Below, in pieces: positions 34,759-42,197 of a DNA stretch of 64,000 nucleotides. The notes under the pieces are model-generated. The model saw only the letters and a list, made by a program, of their open reading frames with translations, had not been told where the DNA came from and searched no databases. Positions within the stretch are counted from its first letter, which is position 1. The number at the start of each line of letters is the position of its first letter. The translations under genes and the position numbers were made by a program. This DNA is from Streptomyces sp. cf386. GTDB taxonomy: Bacteria > Actinomycetota > Actinomycetes > Streptomycetales > Streptomycetaceae. The stretch lies in NCBI RefSeq assembly GCF_900103585.1, contig NZ_FNHV01000006.1:434001-498000 (forward strand). Direction: 5' to 3'.

Positions 34759-35322
34759 GTGAACGAACTCATCCGACTCAACGAATCCGCACGGCCGGCC
34801 GCCCCCGCGTCCGTCGCCGAGGGCCAGCGCACCATGATGAGCGGCTTCCCCACCGGGGTCGCCGTCCTCACCACGACCGACCCCGACGGCACGCCCCGCG
34901 GGATGACCATCTCCTCGGTGTGCAGCGTCACGCTGGACCCGCCCATCCTGCTGGTCTGCCTCCGCAGCGGCAGCCCCACCCTGCGCTCGGTCCTGGACAC
35001 CGGCCGGTTCGCGGTGAACCTGCTGCAGGGTGCCGCGCAGCCGGTCGCCGAACTGTTCGCGTCGGGTGCGCCCGATCGTTTCGACCGCGTGCGCTGGGAG
35101 TACGACGCCGGCGACCCGTACGCGGCCGGTCCCCATCTCGTGCACGACGCACACGCCATCGCGGACTGCCAGGTCAGTGACGAGCACCGCAGCGGGGACC
35201 ACCTCGTGGTCTTCGGCAGCGTCCTGCGGGTCACCCCGTTCCCGGACCGGCAGCCGCTGGTCTACGGCAAGCGGGAGTACCGGGTGTGGCCGGTGGGGCA
35301 GGACCGCCGCCAAAGCGTGTGA
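34759..35322 (+). CDS. flavin reductase (partner of the halogenase)
   Basis: 187 residues from a GTG. It has the FMN-binding split-barrel of the HpaC/RebF type: GFPTGVAVLTTTDPDG, MTISSVCSVTLDPPILLVCL, GRFAVNLLQ, and a C-terminal LVYGKREYRVW. It reduces FAD with NAD(P)H and delivers FADH2 to the two-component halogenase encoded just upstream. The gap of 88 bases contains a perfect hairpin, so expression of the two genes may be uncoupled. A strong palindrome at 35329-35364 follows the stop. Confidence 0.92.
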   Translation: MNELIRLNESARPAAPASVAEGQRTMMSGFPTGVAVLTTTDPDGTPRGMTISSVCSVTLDPPILLVCLRSGSPTLRSVLDTGRFAVNLLQGAAQPVAELFASGAPDRFDRVRWEYDAGDPYAAGPHLVHDAHAIADCQVSDEHRSGDHLVVFGSVLRVTPFPDRQPLVYGKREYRVWPVGQDRRQSV

Positions 35323-35328
35323 CCACAG

Positions 35329-35364
35329 CCGAGGGGCCCGAGCACATGTGCTCGGGCCCCTCGG
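35329..35364. terminator. 36-bp perfect palindrome, bidirectional terminator
   Basis: A perfect 18+18-base palindrome, centred on CACATGTG, beginning CCGAGGGGCCCG and ending CGGGCCCCTCGG. It lies six bases after the flavin reductase stop and 23 bases beyond the stop of the convergent regulator gene, so it can terminate both plus- and minus-strand transcripts where the two arms of the cluster meet. Confidence 0.85.
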
Positions 35365-35387
35365 TGTCGGGAATCAGTGCCGGCGGA

Positions 35388-36257
35388 TCAGGCCGAGGAC
35401 GCCATGGGCCTCGGGCCGAGAACCGGGCCGACCGCGGCCGTCCTGCCGTCCAGCAGGGCCATCCCCAGCGGGGTCACCGAGTGCAGCACGGTGTTGCGCA
35501 CCCGCCGGGTGGTGATCAGCCCCGACTCGCGCAGCACGGAGGCGTGCTGGCTGGCGCAGGGCGCCGAGACGCCGAGCCGGTCGGCGAGTTGGCTGGTGGT
35601 GCGCGCGGCCCGCAGTTCACGCAGGGCCGCCGCCCTGGTCTGGCCGACCAGGGCGGCCAGTGCCTGGGACGGGAGACTGGTGTCGTCCCACAGCAGGGCG
35701 GACTGCTCCGCGTTCGGCGGTGCCGAGAAGACCAGGACGGCCGGGCCGCGCTGCTCGTCGGCGCGGAAGAGCCGGGCGGGGCGGTGGGCCAGGAACACGG
35801 ACGGGCTGAGCACCAGGCCCTTCCCGTCGAGACGTACGTCGCTGTCGGGGCCGTCGTGCAGTTCCAGCACCTGGCCGTTCCACAGGGCCCGTCGTCCCAG
35901 CCCGGCGAGCAGCTGCTCGACACCGCCCGCCATGACCATCCGGCCGCGGGCGTCGCACTCGGCCTCGCAGTGGGCCAGCACCCGGTTCCAGTAAGGGGCC
36001 ACCGCGGCCCGCCAGAAATCGCCCGGGGTCGACGCGGACGCCGTCTGGGTGCCCGATTTCGCGCGCAGCCTCGTATAGACCTGGCGCTGCCATCGCGCGT
36101 AAATGGCGCCGACGCCACGCGTGAACAGTTCTCTGGCGAGTCTCGACTCTATTTCCGGTCCCGCGGTGGTCTGCAGCCGTGTTCGCGCCAGATCGGCCGT
36201 CGTGAAATGGATCCGCTGCAAGGCAATACCCCCGTGTTGTGCACGATGTTCGGTCAT
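35388..36257 (-). CDS. ArsR-type winged-helix regulator with long N-terminal domain
   Basis: 289 residues from the ATG at 36257. The DNA-binding winged helix is at the C-terminal end, about 205-275 (LREL, RAARTTSQLADRLGVSAPCA, SQHASVLRESGLITTRR). The first 195 residues are a separate domain beginning IHFTTADLARTRLQTTAGP, a layout seen in many Streptomyces ArsR-like regulators (DUF5937 type). It is the last gene of the minus-strand arm, 74 bases after the ABC ATPase, and may control export or resistance. Its target site is not evident. Confidence 0.8.
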   Translation of the reverse strand: MTEHRAQHGGIALQRIHFTTADLARTRLQTTAGPEIESRLARELFTRGVGAIYARWQRQVYTRLRAKSGTQTASASTPGDFWRAAVAPYWNRVLAHCEAECDARGRMVMAGGVEQLLAGLGRRALWNGQVLELHDGPDSDVRLDGKGLVLSPSVFLAHRPARLFRADEQRGPAVLVFSAPPNAEQSALLWDDTSLPSQALAALVGQTRAAALRELRAARTTSQLADRLGVSAPCASQHASVLRESGLITTRRVRNTVLHSVTPLGMALLDGRTAAVGPVLGPRPMASSA

Positions 36258-36331
36258 GCATCCGCCCCCACCGGTCGGCCGACGGGGGAACGATTTTCGT
36301 GCGGTCGTGTGCGACTGGCCGGCGAGCCGAA

Positions 36332-37270
36332 TCAGCTCGATTGTCCGGTGAGCCGGGCAAAGGCGTCGTCGAGTGTGGGTCGACGCACGGCGAAGTCCAC
36401 GACGGTCACTCCGGCTTTCTCCAATGCCGTCGCGGCAGCGGCGATACTGCCCATGCCGGCATCGAGCGGGAGGGAGATGACGCCCTCGTCCCGGCCCAGT
36501 GCCGGGTCGTCGAAGGCGTTGGTCCGCAGGGCCGCCAGGGCGTCGGCGACGGCGCCGTGGCCCGCCACGCGGATCTCCAGCCGGTCCGGTCCGACGGACC
36601 GCTTCAGCTCGTCCGGGGTGCCCTCGGCGACGACGCGCCCGCTGTCGACGACGGCGATACGGTCGGCGAGGAAGTCCGCCTCTTCCAGATACTGGGTGGT
36701 CAGCAGGACGGTCATGCCGTCGGCCACGAGATCGCGCACGGCGGTCCACAGCGACATACGGCTCACCGGGTCGAGGCCGGTGGTCGGTTCGTCGAGGAAG
36801 AGCACCGAGGGCGACGCGACCAGACAGGCCGCGAGGTCGAGCCGGCGCCGCATGCCGCCGGAGTAGGTCTGCACGGGCCGGTCGGCGGCACCGGTCAGGT
36901 CGAACTGGTCCAGCAGCTGCTCGGCACGGCCACGGGCGCCGCGTCGGCCGAGGTGCAGCAGCACGCCGATGAGGGTGAGGTTCTCGCGGCCGGTGAGCAG
37001 CCCGTCCACGGCCGCGTACTGGCCGGCCAGGCCGATCCGGCGGCGGACCTCCGCGGGTCGGCGCACGACGTCGAATCCGGCCACTTCGGCGTGGCCGCTG
37101 TCTGGTTCGAGCAGGGTGCTGAGGACCCGTACGGTGGTGGTCTTGCCTGCTCCGTTCGGGCCGAGCAGTCCGAGGACGGTGCCCTCCACGACGCTGAGGT
37201 CGACGCCGTCGAGGGCCTGGTGGTCCTTGAATCCCTTGCGCAGGCCCTCGGCCCGGATCGCGGTCTTCAC
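36332..37270 (-). CDS. ABC transporter ATPase (DrrA type)
   Basis: 312 residues starting at the GTG at 37270 (VKTAIRAEGLRKGFKD), 28 bases after the MbtH gene. Walker A GPNGAGKTTT, signature YSGGMRRRLDLAACL, Walker B VLFLDEPTTGLD and the drug-resistance ATPase C-terminal domain (DRLEIRVAG to DDAFARLTG) are present. It drives export of antibiotic-like compounds through a DrrB-type permease. That partner is most likely the permease at 43465-44283, about 6 kb upstream in the same arm, an unusual separation for this pair. Confidence 0.92.
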   Translation of the reverse strand: MKTAIRAEGLRKGFKDHQALDGVDLSVVEGTVLGLLGPNGAGKTTTVRVLSTLLEPDSGHAEVAGFDVVRRPAEVRRRIGLAGQYAAVDGLLTGRENLTLIGVLLHLGRRGARGRAEQLLDQFDLTGAADRPVQTYSGGMRRRLDLAACLVASPSVLFLDEPTTGLDPVSRMSLWTAVRDLVADGMTVLLTTQYLEEADFLADRIAVVDSGRVVAEGTPDELKRSVGPDRLEIRVAGHGAVADALAALRTNAFDDPALGRDEGVISLPLDAGMGSIAAAATALEKAGVTVVDFAVRRPTLDDAFARLTGQSS

Positions 37271-37298
37271 GTCTGTCGGCGGTGTCCGCGACGCCCGG

Positions 37299-37517
37299 TC
37301 AGGCGCCGAGGCCGGCAGCGGACTCGCGGATGCTTCTGGGCCGCATGTCGGTCCAGTGCTCCTCCACATGGGCCAGGGCGGCCTCCCGGCTGCTCTCGCC
37401 CAGCGCCACCGTCCACCCGTCGGGCACCGCGGCGAAGGCGGGCCACACGCTGTACTGGCCCTCGTCGTTGACGAGTACGAGGAACGTGCCGTCCTGGTCG
37501 TCGAAGGGGTTCGTCAC
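37299..37517 (-). CDS. MbtH-like protein
   Basis: 72 residues from a GTG at 37517 with GGAGAG upstream: NPFDDQDGTFLVLVNDEGQY, SVWPAFAAVPDGW and HWTDMRPRSI. All family marks (NPF, the Trp residues, WTDMRP) are present. MbtH proteins bind and activate adenylation domains; the NRPS A1 and A2 domains are the expected clients. A triplet of SARP heptamers at 37599-37627 lies 82 bases upstream, so MbtH and the ABC ATPase probably have their own SARP-driven promoter. Confidence 0.95.
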   Translation of the reverse strand: MTNPFDDQDGTFLVLVNDEGQYSVWPAFAAVPDGWTVALGESSREAALAHVEEHWTDMRPRSIRESAAGLGA

Positions 37518-37598
37518 GTCGCGCTCTCCAAATCTGAGGAGTTCGGGGAAGAGGGCCGACCGTGGCGGGCCCCGATACGAACATCGTGTCGAGGCCCG

Positions 37599-37627
37599 CT
37601 GACACGGCACTGACCGCTACCTGAAAC
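37599..37627 (-). promoter_or_regulatory. SARP heptamer triplet upstream of MbtH
   Basis: On the plus strand CTGACAC (37599-37605), CTGACCG (37610-37616) and CTGAAAC (37621-37627), each 11 bases apart. Read toward MbtH these are GTTTCAG, CGGTCAG and GTGTCAG. Spacing and core match the triplets at 56259 and 60445. The site is inside the 115-base gap between the carrier protein stop and MbtH start. Confidence 0.75.
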
Positions 37628-37632
37628 GGGCG

Positions 37633-37884
37633 TCAGGCGGGAGCGGCCGCCCGGCGGGACTCCACGAAGCGCACGACGTGGTTCACCGTGCGGAAGTTGT
37701 CGATGTCGAGGTCGGTGGGGTTGACCGCGATGCCGAAGGTCCGCTCGACCCACATCACGAGCTGCACGGCGAACAGCGAGCTGACGCTGCCCGTGGCGAA
37801 GATGTCGTGGTCGTCACCGAGTTCGGCGTCCCGGACGTGCTCACCGATGAAGGTGCGCACGATCTTGGCGATGTCGTCTGTCAT
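37633..37884 (-). CDS. free-standing carrier protein (acyl/peptidyl carrier)
   Basis: 83 residues, one carrier-protein helix bundle: DIAKIVRTFIGEHV, then DDHDIFATGSVSSLFAVQLV, where the Ser of SVSSLF is the phosphopantetheine site, then VERTFGIAV and LDIDNFRTV. The ATG overlaps the stop of the dehydrogenase gene (TGATG). With the adjoining aminoacyl-CP ligase and two dehydrogenases, it is the likely carrier on which an amino acid is loaded and oxidised. It is distinct from the ACP at 60161, which belongs to the fatty chain set. Confidence 0.88.
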   Translation of the reverse strand: MTDDIAKIVRTFIGEHVRDAELGDDHDIFATGSVSSLFAVQLVMWVERTFGIAVNPTDLDIDNFRTVNHVVRFVESRRAAAPA

Positions 37885-38780
37885 CAGGCCCCTGCCTTCT
37901 TCCCGGTGTTGACCGGCTCGTACGAATAGAAACCATGACCGCTCTTGCGGCCCAGGCGGCCCGCGGCGACGAGCTTGCGCAGCAGCGGCGCCGGAGCGAA
38001 CTTGGGGTCGTTGAAGTTGTCCAGAAGGACCTCCAGCGAGTACATGACGGTGTCCAGGCCGATCAGGTCCGCGGTCTCCAGCGGACCCATCTGGTGGCCG
38101 AGGCACTGCCGGAAGAGCCGGTCGATGTCGCCGGCCTGCGCCACGTTGTCCTGGAGCAGCAGGATCGCCTCGTTGACGCTGAGCATGGCGACGCGGTTCG
38201 TGACGAAGCCCGAGGAGTCCTCGACCACCACGATGTCCTGTCCGACGGTGCGGAACAGCCCGCGGGTGACCTCGATCGTCTCCGGTGAGGTGTGGAAGCC
38301 CCGGATCACCTCGACGAGCTTCTTCAGCGGCACGGGGTTCATCAGGTGGGTGCCGACGACCCGGTCCGGACGGCCGGTGACCGACGCCATCCGCGTGATG
38401 GGGATGGCCGAGGTGTTCACGCCGAACACACAGTGCTCCGGCGCCACCGCGTCCATCTCGCGGTACAGCTTCTCCTTGATGTCCCAGTTCTCCGTCACGT
38501 TCTCCACGACGAAGTCGGCGTCCGCGAGCCCGTCCAGGTCGGTGCGGAACTCGATCCGGGAGAGCACCTCCTCGGGGCTGCTCTTGGCCAGCTCGCGGTC
38601 GAGCATCCCGTACAGCCGGGCGTTCTCCCCGATCAGGTCGCGGGCCCGGGACAGGGCTGTGTCGGTGGTGTCCACGAGCACCACGGAGAGGCCCGCCGCG
38701 GCGAAGGCGTGGGCACCGCCGATGCCCATCGTGCCGGCGCCCAGGACGGCCACGCGCCGGATCTGGCTGGTATCAGTCAT
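37884..38780 (-). CDS. 3-hydroxyacyl-CoA dehydrogenase-like enzyme
   Basis: 298 residues from the ATG at 38780. NAD-binding VLGAGTMGIGGAHAFAAAG at the start, then VVENVTENWDIKEKLY, FGVNTSAIPITRMA and GTHLMNPVPLKKLVEVI (catalytic His), and the C-terminal dimer domain (SSGFVTNRVAM to GRKSGHGFYSYE). It oxidises a beta-hydroxyl of an acyl thioester. In hydroxymalonyl- and aminomalonyl-ACP pathways a homologue oxidises a carrier-bound hydroxyacyl or seryl group. It overlaps the ligase gene by ATGA and the carrier gene by TGATG, so the three are translationally coupled and probably share a substrate. Confidence 0.92.
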   Translation of the reverse strand: MTDTSQIRRVAVLGAGTMGIGGAHAFAAAGLSVVLVDTTDTALSRARDLIGENARLYGMLDRELAKSSPEEVLSRIEFRTDLDGLADADFVVENVTENWDIKEKLYREMDAVAPEHCVFGVNTSAIPITRMASVTGRPDRVVGTHLMNPVPLKKLVEVIRGFHTSPETIEVTRGLFRTVGQDIVVVEDSSGFVTNRVAMLSVNEAILLLQDNVAQAGDIDRLFRQCLGHQMGPLETADLIGLDTVMYSLEVLLDNFNDPKFAPAPLLRKLVAAGRLGRKSGHGFYSYEPVNTGKKAGA

Positions 38781-39994
38781 CGCTTTCCCTTGCCCGGTTG
38801 AGGTGTGGTGCGGCACCGCTCGGCAAGCGGGGCCGGCCAGTCGGCGACGTCCCATCCGTACTGGCAGAGCACGGCGTAGGTGAACCGCTCCAGGCCGAAT
38901 CCGACGCAGGCGGAGTACACCGTGGCGCCGTCGGGTCCCTTGATGCCGAAGGCGTCGCCGAAGTGCTTTTCATGCAGGTTGAAGGAGCCGATCGAGATGC
39001 TGTCCCCGGGGCCGACGTCCAGATGGAGTTCGTGCTTGAGTTCCAGCAGACGCTGCGAGGAGACCTGGGCCGCGGTCGCCGCTCCGGCGAAGAAGGGGTC
39101 GCTCGCCACCTCGACCCGGCCGGCCAGGTCGAGCTGTTCGACCAGTTCCACGGCGCGCCGGCGGAACCGGTCGCGGGCCTCGCGGACGAACTCGGCCGTG
39201 CCCAGGAAGACCGTCTCGCGGATGGTGAAGTCGGACAGCCGCTCCAGGGTCCGGTGGTAGCGGGACTCGTGCCGGAAGGAGCCGCCCTTGGCGGTCACGA
39301 CCGTGTTCTCGTCGGGAAGGGTGCCCCCGGCGAACTGGTCGAAGGTGTGGTAGCACATCGTGGGCGGCAGGCACCGGTCCACCGGTGCGCAGCGGTGCAG
39401 CACCCGGTCCCCGATGGTGTCCCGCGCCCCGACCTCCTCGGCGAAGGCCCGGTAGGTATCGACGTCTCCGTCCAGCCGCGCGGCGAACATCATGTGCTGC
39501 GGGAAGGAGGACAGGTATCCGCTGCGGTGCAGCGCGGTGACCGGCAGCAGGGTCGGGTAGCGGTACTCGTGGGCCCCGAACTCCTCGCGGATGATGTCCC
39601 GCAGGAGTCCGTCGAGGGCGTCGAGCGCGGCCAGTGCCGGGGCGCCGAGCGCCACCTGCCCGGGCCCGATCTCGTGCACCACGCCGTCCGCCAGCAGCCC
39701 GTCGAAGGTGTCGTCGTTCGGCGTGCGGTCCGTGGCGGAGCGCCACAACACCTTGGGCGGGGTGGGCAGTTGGGGGCGTACCTCGGTGTCGACGACGTGC
39801 CGGAGCTTCTTGGCGAGGGTCTCGGCGTCGACCGGGTGCTCGGTGGTCACCTCGACCGCGTCGACCGCGTCGCCGTCGCCGGGGACGAGCCGGAAGCCGG
39901 TGATGGCCTCGGAGATGTAGTAGACGCGCCGGTTGAGTTCGTCGAGGTGGGCCCCCGAGACCGGTTCGTCGAGGGTGAGTCGGTAGGAGTGCAT
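38777..39994 (-). CDS. class II tRNA-synthetase-like amino acid:carrier-protein ligase
   Basis: 405 residues. It resembles atypical seryl-tRNA synthetase cores lacking the tRNA-binding arm. Motif 2 is FRHESRYHRTLERLSDF followed by TIRETVFLG; motif 3 is ACVGFGLERFTYAV; SFNLHEKHFGDAFGI precedes it. The Cys in HRCAPVDRC, the Glu in FRHE and the Cys in SACVGFG match the zinc ligands of this family. Characterised members adenylate Gly or Ala and transfer it to the phosphopantetheine of a small carrier protein. The adjoining carrier protein (37633) is the probable acceptor. Serine is also possible given the fold and the hydroxyacyl dehydrogenase next door. The N-terminal 110 residues are family-specific. 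Confidence 0.85.
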   Translation of the reverse strand: MHSYRLTLDEPVSGAHLDELNRRVYYISEAITGFRLVPGDGDAVDAVEVTTEHPVDAETLAKKLRHVVDTEVRPQLPTPPKVLWRSATDRTPNDDTFDGLLADGVVHEIGPGQVALGAPALAALDALDGLLRDIIREEFGAHEYRYPTLLPVTALHRSGYLSSFPQHMMFAARLDGDVDTYRAFAEEVGARDTIGDRVLHRCAPVDRCLPPTMCYHTFDQFAGGTLPDENTVVTAKGGSFRHESRYHRTLERLSDFTIRETVFLGTAEFVREARDRFRRRAVELVEQLDLAGRVEVASDPFFAGAATAAQVSSQRLLELKHELHLDVGPGDSISIGSFNLHEKHFGDAFGIKGPDGATVYSACVGFGLERFTYAVLCQYGWDVADWPAPLAERCRTTPQPGKGKR

Positions 39995-40009
39995 GTCGGC
40001 CTCTCGTCC

Positions 40010-41170
40010 TTACGCCGTCGTCGGCAGGCCCATGAGGCCGGCGATGATGGACCGCTGGATGTCCGAGGTGCCGCCGTAGATCGTGCCCGCGAGCACGTCC
40101 CGTACCTCCCGCTCGATACCGAGCTCCTCGGTGTAGCCGCGGGCGCCGTGGATCTGCATGGCGTCGAGCGCGGTGGCCTTCAGGCCCTCGCTGACATAGA
40201 GCTTCAGCATGGACGCCTCCTGCATCGCGAGGCGGCCCTCGGAGCGCAGCCAGCCGACCTTGTAGAGCATCAGCCGGGCCAGCTCCAGACGGACCCGCAT
40301 GTCGGCGATCTTGTGGGAGACGGACTGGAACGCACCGATGGGGCGGCCGAACTGGCGGCGGCCGGCCGCGTACTTGGCGCACTGGTCGGTGAGCCGGCTC
40401 ATCACCCCGACCTGGCTGGCGAACATGAAGCCGCGTTCCCACTCCATGGTGGAGGTGAACAGCTGGTACCCGGCTCCCTCCGCGCCCAGCCGCTGGTCCT
40501 CCCCGACCACGCAGCCGTCGAAGGTGATCTCGCCCATCAGGGTGCCGCGCAGGCCCGCCTTGGGGATGTCGCGGGCGGTGAGTCCGGCGGTGTCGGCCGG
40601 GACGACGAAGGCGGACAGGGCGCGCTGCGGAGCGACGTCGTCGCCACCGGTGCGGGCGAAGACGATGAACAGGTCCGCGCGCGGGCCGTTGCTGATGAAC
40701 TTCTTCGTCCCGTTCAGCACATAGCCGTCCCCGTCACGGACGGCGGTGGTGGTGAGCGAGAGCATGTCGGAGCCGGTCTCCGGCTCGGACAGGGCGTGCG
40801 CGCCGACCAGCGAGCCGTCGCAGAGCGCGGGCAGCCAGCGGTGGCGCTGCTCCTCGGTGCCGTGGTCGGCGATGTAGACGGCGCAGGCGAAGAGGTGGTT
40901 GTTGATCGCGAAGACCAGGCCGTTGTCGACACAGCCTTCGCCGAGCGCCTCGTACGCCATGATCGCGGTCAGCGGGTCCAGGCCGCCGCCGCCGTACTCC
41001 TTCTTGATCGGCCAGCCCAGCACGCCGAAGTCGGCGCAGGCCTTCCAGCCGATCTCGTCGAAGGTGGCGTTGCGGTCGTGCTCGGCCACCTGGGCGCCGA
41101 GGTTGTCACGGGCGAACCGGACGACCTGGTCGCGCAGCGCCCGTTGCTCTGGCGTGGGTGCGAAATCCAT
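40010..41170 (-). CDS. acyl-CoA dehydrogenase-like flavoenzyme
   Basis: 386 residues with the full acyl-CoA dehydrogenase fold: AHALSEPETGSDM, KKFISNGPRADLFIVFAR, RRQFGRPIGAFQSVSHKIADM, and MQIHGARGYTEELGIER. The usual catalytic Glu of the YEGT motif is Gly here (IYGGTSDIQR). A Glu in TMEWERGFMFAS could replace it, as in isovaleryl-CoA dehydrogenase. It probably works on a carrier-bound amino acid or hydroxy acid beside the ligase and carrier protein rather than on CoA esters. It lies 15 bases upstream of the ligase gene. Confidence 0.9.
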   Translation of the reverse strand: MDFAPTPEQRALRDQVVRFARDNLGAQVAEHDRNATFDEIGWKACADFGVLGWPIKKEYGGGGLDPLTAIMAYEALGEGCVDNGLVFAINNHLFACAVYIADHGTEEQRHRWLPALCDGSLVGAHALSEPETGSDMLSLTTTAVRDGDGYVLNGTKKFISNGPRADLFIVFARTGGDDVAPQRALSAFVVPADTAGLTARDIPKAGLRGTLMGEITFDGCVVGEDQRLGAEGAGYQLFTSTMEWERGFMFASQVGVMSRLTDQCAKYAAGRRQFGRPIGAFQSVSHKIADMRVRLELARLMLYKVGWLRSEGRLAMQEASMLKLYVSEGLKATALDAMQIHGARGYTEELGIEREVRDVLAGTIYGGTSDIQRSIIAGLMGLPTTA

Positions 41171-41222
41171 CAGTCTTCTCCGTGGTCGGGGAGGTGGGGC
41201 CGGTTGCGAAGCGGTGGGCGGC

Positions 41223-42197
41223 TCACACCTCCCACAAGGTCACCGCCCATGCGGCCACCTGGCTGTTGTTGAGGACGAGCACCATGTCGCCCTGGTCCAG
41301 TTCGCCGCTCGCCAGCAGGGCGTCGATGTTCAGCACCACGTCTGCGGCGCCCAGATGGCCATACTCGGCGAGGTGCCGGCCGCACACGGGGTGGATGGGC
41401 AGGCCGAGCAGGGAGGTGTAGAAGTCGTACGCGGCGGCGGTGACGTTCTGCATCAGCGTGGCCTTGACCCGGTCCCGGTCCACCCCGGCGTCCGCGAGGA
41501 CCTGCTCGATCATCGCGCCGAGCCTGCGCGAGCTGAGGGTGGCCAGCTGGAAGCGGTAGCGCGATACGTCCTCACACACCTCGCGCCACTCGTACCAGGG
41601 GGTTTCCTTGTACTCGACGCGGAACAGGTCGTGGAAGCTGCCGTCGGCCTGCTCACGATGGGCTCGCAGCACCGGCCGGCCGCCGCGGACCATGGTCATG
41701 GCGAACGCGCCGTCGCCGACGACGGTGACGGGGAACCGGATCCGGTCGACCCCGGTGGGGCGGCTGGCGTGGGTGATGACGACCTGCTCACGGGCGGGGT
41801 CCGCGACCAGCAGATCCCGGGCGAGGGCCCAGGCGGTGCTGGACCCGGTGCAGCCCAGCCCCTCGATGGTGAGGGGGTAGGCGGAGTTCAGCTTCGCCTC
41901 GCTCTGCACCCGGCAGACGTCCGAGCCGAGCAGGACGTCCGGTGCCCGCGGCGCCACCAGCAGCAGGACGTCCGGCTCCCCCGGATGCGCCTCGAACAGT
42001 TCCCGGCAGGCCCGCGCGGCGAGCGGCGCCTGCTCGGTCTCGTCGAAGACACCGACGGTCCGCACACCGCTGCCCCGGGCGAACTCCGCCGAGGCGGCGT
42101 CCAGCATCGCGAACTCGGGGAGGTCCTCGACGGCCACCCTGGTGTCGGGCAGCAGGAAGTGGATCGCCCCGATGCCGATGTCCGTGCCGGCGTTCAT
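41223..42197 (-). CDS. KASIII-like condensing enzyme or acyltransferase
   Basis: 324 residues from the ATG at 42197, overlapping the P450 stop (ATGA). The thiolase-fold nucleophile is IEGLGCTGSSTAW (Cys about 112). At the usual His motif it has MQNVTAAAYDF, and at the Asn position of FabH it has YGHLGAADVVLNID. The GH-GA-D pattern recalls KASIII homologues such as CerJ and ChlB3 that form esters or amides instead of C-C bonds, so acyl transfer is as likely as condensation. The N-terminus (GIGAIHFLLPD) is standard. Neighbours suggest the carrier-bound unit made downstream is its substrate. Confidence 0.8.
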   Translation of the reverse strand: MNAGTDIGIGAIHFLLPDTRVAVEDLPEFAMLDAASAEFARGSGVRTVGVFDETEQAPLAARACRELFEAHPGEPDVLLLVAPRAPDVLLGSDVCRVQSEAKLNSAYPLTIEGLGCTGSSTAWALARDLLVADPAREQVVITHASRPTGVDRIRFPVTVVGDGAFAMTMVRGGRPVLRAHREQADGSFHDLFRVEYKETPWYEWREVCEDVSRYRFQLATLSSRRLGAMIEQVLADAGVDRDRVKATLMQNVTAAAYDFYTSLLGLPIHPVCGRHLAEYGHLGAADVVLNIDALLASGELDQGDMVLVLNNSQVAAWAVTLWEV

